Of a DNA stretch of 64,000 bases, positions 58,292 through 64,000 are shown piece after piece. This DNA comes from Thermoleophilia bacterium (GTDB taxonomy: Bacteria > Actinomycetota > Thermoleophilia > Miltoncostaeales > Miltoncostaeaceae). How positions within the stretch are numbered: the first letter of the stretch is position 1; the number at the start of each line of letters is the position of its first letter. A program made the position numbers and the translations under genes. The DNA is taken from positions 1-64,000 of the forward strand of contig JALOLS010000012.1 in NCBI GenBank assembly GCA_025455865.1, written 5' to 3'. Below the pieces are notes generated by a model. That model was not told where the DNA came from, ran no database searches, and was given only the letters and a program-made list of their open reading frames with translations.

Positions 58292-61200
58292 TCAGGAGCG
58301 ACACCCCTGCCACTCGGCCCGCACCGGCGGCGGCGTCCCCCACGGCCAGCTCTCCATCATGAAGCCGTACTGATCAAGGCCGAGACCGCCCCTGGTGGGG
58401 TCGCCGCCCGCGTCGAGCGGGGCGAACGGCGGCTGGCCCTGCGCGCCGGGGGACGCCTGGCCGTTGGTCAGCAGCGAGCTCGGGGGGAACGCGTCGAAGG
58501 GCGCCCCGCCACCGCCGCCGGGGAAGTTCGACTGCGCGAACACCAGGAAGCTGGTGTTGGCCGGCTGCACGAGCCCGAACTGCAGGTCCACCGGCGGCGC
58601 CAGCGGGAACTGCTGGGTGAAGCCGCACCCCACGCCCCCGATGTCGGTCTGCGGACCCTCGAACGTGCCGTTGTACGAGCCGGGGTTGGAGTTCACGTAG
58701 AGCACGTAGGGATAGGCGGCGGGCATCAGGCCGGCCCAGGCCTTGCGCTTGATGCTGATGTTCAGGAGGTCCTGGGTGGCCTGCTGCTGGGGCTGGGTGT
58801 ACTGCCAGGCCGGGGCGCAGCCGGGGGTGCCGGGCGCGCACCCACCCAGGGTCCCGACGGTCTTCAGCTTCTGGTAGTCGGCGACGACGATGTCGGCCAC
58901 CCGGCGGTTGCCCGCGGCGATCTGCTGAAGCTGCAGGGCGGTCGCGGTGGCGATCTGGGCGCCGGTCGCCTGGACCTTCTGCCGCCAGACGAACGGGGCG
59001 CCGTCCTGGGTCGAGGTGCTCAAGGATCCCGCGACGTTGAACAGCGCCGAGAACAGGGCCGCGCCGGGGATCTCCACCTCGCCCCCGAAGAAGTCGATGG
59101 CGTCGAAGATGTCCGCGGCGATGCCCCAGCCGCTGATCCCCGCGTTCGCCGCCGGCGGCACCGCGATGGCCTGGGTCACGTCGGTGACGATCTGCTGCAC
59201 GTCGGTGAGGCCGACCTGGGAGCCCTGGGCGAACGGCTCGGTGAGCGAGGCGAAGTAGCTGCGGGTGTTGATGAGCCAGCCGATCTCCTGGGCGAGCGCC
59301 GCCTGCACCGCGGCGAAGTCCCTGGCCGAGACGCCGGGGCACTGCATGGGCACCATGGCGCGGATCTGCTGCTGGATCTGTCCCCACCGGCCCTGGCTGT
59401 AGGGCTCCAGCCAGTAGCTGATCCGCGGGTCGGGGCCCAGGGACTGCGCGTCGCCGATGCACACCAGGGCCTGCTGCTGCCCGGGGGTGCTCGGCACCGG
59501 CCACTGGCTCGGGGCAGCGAACAGCACCTGCGAGAGCGGATCGCTGAGCGCGGCCCCCGGGCCCGCGGCGCGCACCTCGTAGTTCGAGCCGCGGTCGCGC
59601 AGGAGGGTGCCCGAGAAGCGGGTCGAGGGCGGCGGCGGCTGCATGGCCGACCCCAGGTCCCGCGCCGGCGCCTGGCCCTCGTTCAGCCCGTTGCGGCCGA
59701 CGAGGGAGTAGGACGCGACGGGACCCGGCGCGGTGGCCATGCGCCAGATCCAGTTCGACTTGCCGCCCGCCTGCCCGATGTTGAAGGCCAGCGAGTCGAG
59801 GGCCTGCGGCTGGCCGGCCGCCTGGGCCAGCGGCGAGCCGATCGAGCGGATGACGATCGTGACCGGCGCGGCGATGTTGCGCACCGCCGCGAGCTGGTTC
59901 GCCATCGCGGTCATCCCGCCGGCGTTCGGGCTGCCGTCGGCGTTGCTGGTCACGTACACGAACGGCTGGGCGCCGCCGCCCGGGACGGGGTAGGGCTGCA
60001 GCGTCGCGGCCGCCAGGTACAGGACCGCGAAGCCACCCTGGCCGGCCGGGAGCGACGCGGTCCAGGTCGACCCGCCCACGCTCATCGTCACGCTCTGCCC
60101 GTCGGGTCCGAGGTCGAACGTCTGCGGCGAGGCGTCCAGGTAGGCGTAGTTGTCGTTCACGTCGGGTGAGAGCACGCCGTCGAGCCCGGCCGGCTCGCCG
60201 CCGTCGATGGACGGGCTGGTCACGCGCTGCCAGCCCTGGCCGGGCGCGAAGCCGGGCACGCCGATCCACGAGGTGGTCCCGGTGAGCACGGGCGCATCGG
60301 CGAGCTGGGCCAGGCCCCCGATCTGCTGGGCGCCGATCCCGGTGAGGACATCGGAGAGCTGGGTCCCCGGGAGGGGCCCGAACTGGGACCAGTCGGGGTC
60401 GGCGTAGGTGCCGACCAGGATCAGCGCGTTCGAGGCGAACTGCCCGATGAACGAGGTGAGGGCGACGCCCACGCCCGGGCCCGGGGCGGCGGTGAGGAGG
60501 CCGCCGGGAAGCGGGGCGAGCGTCTGGCGGTCGAGCGCCACGGCGATGAGCGACTGGCCCGCCGGCAGGGGGAAGAACTGCTCGCCCTGGAGCGGGTTCG
60601 GCGCGCGGTAGCCCACCTCGCTCGGCCGGTAGCCGACGGCGATGCCGCGCACGGTCTGGCCCGCGGAGTTGGTGCCCGACACGGCCGTCTCGATCGGCAC
60701 CTGGGGGGTCGGGGCCACGGCCTGCACCTGCACGCTGGCGGGCAGGGAGGCCGCGGCGGCGTCACGCACCTGCAGGCGCAGCAGATAGCGGCCCACCCGG
60801 TCCGGGCGAAGGAGCGGCCGCAGGCTGCGGGCCGCCGCGGGACTCAGCACGGTCCGGCTGCCCCGCGGGCGGCTCACGAGGCGCCACCGCGCGGTGAGCG
60901 CCCGGGTGCCGGTGCGTGCGGCGGCCGGCGTCGGACGGGATGCGCTCGCGTCGAGGCGGATCGCCAGCCCGACCGCGGTCCGGCGGTCCAGGCCCGCGCC
61001 GACCAGGGGACGGACGCCGGCGACGCGGAAGACCACCGTCTGCCGGCGCACCGACCCGATGCCCGGTCGCAGGACGACCCGCAGCACGTTGCGCCCGTAC
61101 CGCAGCCCGTGGCCCGCGTCGAGGGCCGCGCTGCGCCGCCCGGCCGACACCGTGCGGAAGGCGGGGGTGACCGGCCGGCCGTTCAGGGTCACCGAGATCC

Positions 61201-61405
61201 GCGCGAGCGTGTAGCGGCCCCCGACGTTCAGGATCACCTGCACCGGCGCGCTGCGCACGGCGCCGGTGGCGGGCGCGACGACCAGCCCCGCCGGCCGCGC
61301 CGCGGCGGCCGCGGGGGTGGACGCGGCCGCGACGCCGATCCCGAGGGCGGCCAGGGCCACGACCGCGACGACGAGGCCGCGGATGGTGCGGGTGGGGTGG
61401 ATCAC
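58292..61405 (-). CDS. large secreted protein of unknown function
   Basis: A 1037-residue exported protein. A signal peptide (TIRGLVVAVVALAALGIGVAAA) is followed by about 210 residues of beta-rich, Ig/bacterial-like sequence (PVQVILNVGGRYTLARISV, VVFRVAGVRPLVG). The remaining 800 residues match nothing I recognise. This part has few charges, many Gln/Ala/Gly/Pro residues, stretches such as ATQDLLNISIKRKAWAGLMP, and several cysteines near the end (GGCAPGTPGCAP, GGVGCGF, EWQGCRS) that could form disulfides. No membrane anchor or enzyme motif was seen. GTG start with GAGG upstream; it ends 23 nt before the HtrA-like gene. Confidence 0.75.
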   Translation of the reverse strand: MIHPTRTIRGLVVAVVALAALGIGVAAASTPAAAAARPAGLVVAPATGAVRSAPVQVILNVGGRYTLARISVTLNGRPVTPAFRTVSAGRRSAALDAGHGLRYGRNVLRVVLRPGIGSVRRQTVVFRVAGVRPLVGAGLDRRTAVGLAIRLDASASRPTPAAARTGTRALTARWRLVSRPRGSRTVLSPAAARSLRPLLRPDRVGRYLLRLQVRDAAAASLPASVQVQAVAPTPQVPIETAVSGTNSAGQTVRGIAVGYRPSEVGYRAPNPLQGEQFFPLPAGQSLIAVALDRQTLAPLPGGLLTAAPGPGVGVALTSFIGQFASNALILVGTYADPDWSQFGPLPGTQLSDVLTGIGAQQIGGLAQLADAPVLTGTTSWIGVPGFAPGQGWQRVTSPSIDGGEPAGLDGVLSPDVNDNYAYLDASPQTFDLGPDGQSVTMSVGGSTWTASLPAGQGGFAVLYLAAATLQPYPVPGGGAQPFVYVTSNADGSPNAGGMTAMANQLAAVRNIAAPVTIVIRSIGSPLAQAAGQPQALDSLAFNIGQAGGKSNWIWRMATAPGPVASYSLVGRNGLNEGQAPARDLGSAMQPPPPSTRFSGTLLRDRGSNYEVRAAGPGAALSDPLSQVLFAAPSQWPVPSTPGQQQALVCIGDAQSLGPDPRISYWLEPYSQGRWGQIQQQIRAMVPMQCPGVSARDFAAVQAALAQEIGWLINTRSYFASLTEPFAQGSQVGLTDVQQIVTDVTQAIAVPPAANAGISGWGIAADIFDAIDFFGGEVEIPGAALFSALFNVAGSLSTSTQDGAPFVWRQKVQATGAQIATATALQLQQIAAGNRRVADIVVADYQKLKTVGTLGGCAPGTPGCAPAWQYTQPQQQATQDLLNISIKRKAWAGLMPAAYPYVLYVNSNPGSYNGTFEGPQTDIGGVGCGFTQQFPLAPPVDLQFGLVQPANTSFLVFAQSNFPGGGGGAPFDAFPPSSLLTNGQASPGAQGQPPFAPLDAGGDPTRGGLGLDQYGFMMESWPWGTPPPVRAEWQGCRS

Positions 61406-61497
61406 GGGGCGGCCTCGACTCGGGGGGCGGGTCGGGGCGATCGTAGATCCCGGCGGATCGGATCACCATGACCACCGTTCCTCCGCCTCCGCGGGGA

Positions 61498-61686
61498 TCA
61501 GCCGCCGTCCCGCCGCCTCCGGATGTCCTCGATCCGGTCGGCCAGCTCGTCGGCCAGCCGCGCCCGCTCGGCCGCACGCCCGGCGCGCAGGCGAAGGCGC
61601 GCGAGCTCCATCTGGCGGGCCTCGTCCAGGTCGCCCATCGCGTCGGCCGCCTCCAGGGCGGCGATGCGCTCACCCAGCCGCCGCAC
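61498..61686 (-). CDS. small coiled-coil protein after the helicase gene
   Basis: A 62-residue, strongly charged helical frame (VRRLGERIAALEAADAMGDL through RIEDIRRRRDGG) with heptad-like Leu/Ala spacing. It starts at a GTG (61686) 41 nt after the helicase stop; the reading frame is open further upstream, but without a start codon. No strong ribosome site. Codon composition and the amphipathic pattern look genuine. Function unknown; possibly an accessory protein of the helicase. Confidence 0.5.
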   Translation of the reverse strand: MRRLGERIAALEAADAMGDLDEARQMELARLRLRAGRAAERARLADELADRIEDIRRRRDGG

Positions 61687-61726
61687 CCGGTCCCAGCGGG
61701 CGTCGGCGACGCCCTCGGGGCCGCCC

Positions 61727-64000
61727 TCAGTCGCCGTCGTGGTCCGGCCCCGGCTCGGGGCCGGCCGCGGGCGGGGCGGGGTCGGCGCCTCCCGCGATGG
61801 CGGCGGCCGGCTCGGGCGCGGCGTCGGCGTCCTCGGCCGGCGCGGCGGCCGGCGGGGCGCCCTGGGCCTGGACGTCACCCACGTGCAGCCGGCGGCGCCG
61901 GCGCCGGCGCCGGCGGGTCCCGGCGGCCGTGTCCCCGGCCTCCGCCGGCGCCTGGGCGGCCGGGCGGGCCGGCTCGCCGACGCCGGCGGCCTGCGCGCTC
62001 GGCAGGCGGGGGGACCGCGCCCGGAGCGCGTTCCAGGCGCGGCGGCTCCCGAGCGCCTTGGGGTACATGGCGCCGACGGCGGCCCGCAGGGACCGGCGGC
62101 CCTCGGGGGTCGTGAGGTCGGTGGCGTCGAGGAAGCCCCGCAGGCGGGCCCAGCCGCCGCAGGCCCCGGCCGCGCGGCTGGCCAGGCGCAGGTGCTCGCT
62201 GCGCAGCGGCACGTCGCCGGGCCCGAGCACCAGCGCCAGGCGAGCGGCCTGGCCGAGCCGCAGCGGCGGTGGGTCGTCCGGCGCCACCGGGTCGGGGGCG
62301 GGGGCGCCGGTGGCCCGCAGCCAGAGCCCGATGAGCGTCGGCTCGCCGCCGTTGGTGATGAGGTGGCGCGCCTCCCAGGCCGCGATGCGGTGGAGCTCCT
62401 GGTTGCGGCCCGGCCGGCTCGCGTCCGCGAGGCCGCGGGAGACATCCCAGGACCAGGCCGCGGCCCAGGACGACGCCTCGTCCAGCGCCGCCCACCGCCG
62501 GCGGCGGTCGGTGGAGCGCCCGAGCTGGTCCAGCGAGGCGACCTTCTCCCAGTGACCGGACTGGTCGGCGTGCCACCAGAGCGCCCGCAGGCGCTCGCGC
62601 CCGGTCATCCGCAGCCGGTCGAGCACCGCGCGGGGGGCGTCCACCGGCATGTCGGCCCGCAGGTCGGGCTGGACCAGGAGCGCCATGGCCCAGGAGCGCC
62701 AGAGCGGCTGGTCGCCGCCGTCGCGCGCCCGGCGGGAGACGACGCCGGTGAGCGCCCACCAGGCCATGGCCCCCGCGGGGTTGATGCCGGCCGAGACGAT
62801 CTCGGCGACCTCGGCGGCGTCGGTGTCGGCCGCCGCCGCCTCGACCCACTCCTCCATGAGCATCCGCGGGATGAGGCCCGGGTCGGCCTCGCGCCAGCCG
62901 CCGTCCTTCAGGCCCTCGACCAGGCGGTCGGCGGGCGCCTTGGGGTTGACCAGCTGGGCGACGCCGTCCTCGCGCTCGGCCAGCACCCGCGCCGCCTCGG
63001 CGAGCTTGCCGCGCTCCCCGCCCTCGGGCGGCCCGGCCACCCGGGCGAGCGGCTTGTACCAGCCCAGGCCGAAGACCTGGTGGCTGGTCTGCACGCCCAT
63101 CGGGTCGCCGGCCGGCAGGAACTCGACCGAGACGGCCTCCTTGCCCTCCGCCGGGCGCATGACCCGGCCGAGGCGCTGCACGAAGACGCGCTCCGAGGTG
63201 GTGGGGGCCAGGTGCATGACCACCGCGGCCCGGGTCTCGTCCCAGCCCTCGGTGAGCAGGTCCGCGTTGCAGAGCACGTCGATCTCGGACCGCCCGAAGG
63301 CGTCGAGGATGGACCTGAGCTCGCGCGCCGGGGTCTGGCCGCTCACCGCCGCCGCCCGCACCCCGCGGGTGGACATCTCCTCGGCCAGGGAGTGCGCCTG
63401 GGCGACGGTGGCCGTGTAGGCCACGCCGGCCAGGCCGAGCGGCTGGAAGTGCTCGTCCCAGACCTCGGCGCAGGCCCGGTGCCAGAGCGCCCGGTCCAGG
63501 GCGCGGCCCAGGCTGGCCTGGTCGAAGTCGCCGCGGACCTTGGCGACGTCGGACAGGTCGACGGCCCGCTCGACCCGCAGCGAGCGCAACGGGCACAGGA
63601 TGCCCCGCTCGATGGCCGACTGGCGGTCGAGGGTCGCGGCCACCGGGCCGAAGATCTGCTCGACGTGGCCGGTGGTGGTGGCCGGCGTGGCGGTGAACCC
63701 GACCACGATCGCGTTCTTGGCCCGGTCGAGCAGCCGGCGGGTCTGCGCCCCGAGCGTCGTGTGGGCCTCGTCGCAGATCAGCAGGGTGAGCGACTCCCAG
63801 TCCACGTCGTCCGCGTGGCGCAGCGCCGCCTGGTAGGTGCAGATGGCGACGCCCGGGCGGCCCACCGCCCTGATGTCGTCGAGCGTGTGGGGCACCGAGG
63901 TGAAGAACCGGCTGAGCGCGCCGGCGGTCTGCTCGGCCAGGTTGCGCCGGGGGACCAGGATGGCCGCCGAGCCGTCGAGGGCCGCGGCCAGCGCGCAGAA
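61727..64000 (-). CDS. SF2 DEAD/DEAH-type helicase, N-terminus outside the window
   Basis: At least 757 residues; the gene enters from the right edge, so Walker A is not visible. Seen motifs are VPRRNLAEQT (Ia), LLICDEAHTTLG (II, DEAH), VGFTATPATT (III), ALCNADLLTEGWDETRAAVV-like (V: VLCNADLLTEGWDE) and VQRLGRVMRPAEG (VI). This is a UvrB/type III restriction-like SF2 helicase core. A long C-terminal region of about 430 residues follows, ending in a run of nine arginines (about 61888-61914) and an acidic Pro/Ala tail (GPEPGPDHDGD). No nuclease motif was recognised in the visible part. Nucleic-acid substrate unknown. Confidence 0.85.
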   Translation of the reverse strand, partial: FCALAAALDGSAAILVPRRNLAEQTAGALSRFFTSVPHTLDDIRAVGRPGVAICTYQAALRHADDVDWESLTLLICDEAHTTLGAQTRRLLDRAKNAIVVGFTATPATTTGHVEQIFGPVAATLDRQSAIERGILCPLRSLRVERAVDLSDVAKVRGDFDQASLGRALDRALWHRACAEVWDEHFQPLGLAGVAYTATVAQAHSLAEEMSTRGVRAAAVSGQTPARELRSILDAFGRSEIDVLCNADLLTEGWDETRAAVVMHLAPTTSERVFVQRLGRVMRPAEGKEAVSVEFLPAGDPMGVQTSHQVFGLGWYKPLARVAGPPEGGERGKLAEAARVLAEREDGVAQLVNPKAPADRLVEGLKDGGWREADPGLIPRMLMEEWVEAAAADTDAAEVAEIVSAGINPAGAMAWWALTGVVSRRARDGGDQPLWRSWAMALLVQPDLRADMPVDAPRAVLDRLRMTGRERLRALWWHADQSGHWEKVASLDQLGRSTDRRRRWAALDEASSWAAAWSWDVSRGLADASRPGRNQELHRIAAWEARHLITNGGEPTLIGLWLRATGAPAPDPVAPDDPPPLRLGQAARLALVLGPGDVPLRSEHLRLASRAAGACGGWARLRGFLDATDLTTPEGRRSLRAAVGAMYPKALGSRRAWNALRARSPRLPSAQAAGVGEPARPAAQAPAEAGDTAAGTRRRRRRRRRLHVGDVQAQGAPPAAAPAEDADAAPEPAAAIAGGADPAPPAAGPEPGPDHDGD

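Noticed and set aside
61498-62445. Whole 315-residue frame as a gene overlapping the helicase end
   Set aside because: Only its last 62 codons show protein-like helical composition; the part within the helicase gene is a shadow of that frame.

Overview
The window is about 75% G+C and nearly every gene is packed head-to-tail with 1-23 nt overlaps (ATGA, GTGA and TGATG junctions). It looks like a chromosomal segment of a high-GC actinobacterium. The gene set (A2-type caa3 oxidase, UbiA-ccm-hem operon, DUF1800/DUF1501 pair, long Fn3-repeat protein, tandem glycine riboswitch, TANNNT promoters placed 6-7 nt before start codons) fits a deep branch such as Thermoleophilia, but that placement is inference from gene content. 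No rRNA, tRNA, IS element, prophage or CRISPR array was seen.

Region 1 (1-5 kb): the end of a small DUF4177-like gene faces an arsenic operon read leftwards: arsR, acr3, an ArsD carrying an inserted helical domain, a two-domain ArsA, a 63-residue tandem-CxxC mini-protein and an OsmC-family thiol peroxidase. Region 2 (4.8-16.4 kb): a tandem glycine riboswitch drives gcvP, followed by a methyltransferase. Then come a flavin monooxygenase, a divergent CDF metal exporter, a leftward cupredoxin-DUF1800-DUF1501-DUF305 operon, and an ARPP-1 protein with an FHA-HTH regulator. Region 3 (16.5-31.8 kb): a hipBA module, then a long leftward block running ubiA-ccmA-ccmB-ccmC-ccmD-met8-hemA-hemC-cobA/hemD-DUF62 and a 1586-residue Fn3-repeat secreted protein. 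This block joins cytochrome c maturation, tetrapyrrole synthesis and prenylation.

Region 4 (31.8-41.4 kb): a GDPD gene, then the leftward terminal-oxidase locus: small membrane protein-ctaB-MFS, and coxB (subunit II with a cytochrome c tail, frameshifted in an 18-bp repeat linker)-coxA-coxC-cytochrome c lipoprotein-SDR-VanX-like dipeptidase. The coxA product is 920 residues, with a cytosolic-looking tandem UspA-like tail and an extra N-terminal hairpin. This is the most unusual protein in the window. Region 5 (41.5-49.8 kb): a rightward chain of a TPR-GGDEF-EAL protein, a flavin amine-oxidase-like protein, glcD, glcE, glcF and a vapBC pair with a palindromic operator.

Region 6 (49.8-64 kb), all leftward: terC under a yybP-ykoY (manganese) riboswitch whose 3' strand is complementary to the terC ribosome-binding site; an L,D-transpeptidase; an SdrD-B/DUF11 surface protein; a MoxR-DUF58-VWA-VWA operon; an HtrA-like protease; a 1037-residue secreted protein of unknown function; a small coiled-coil protein; and the 3' part of an SF2 helicase that runs off the window.
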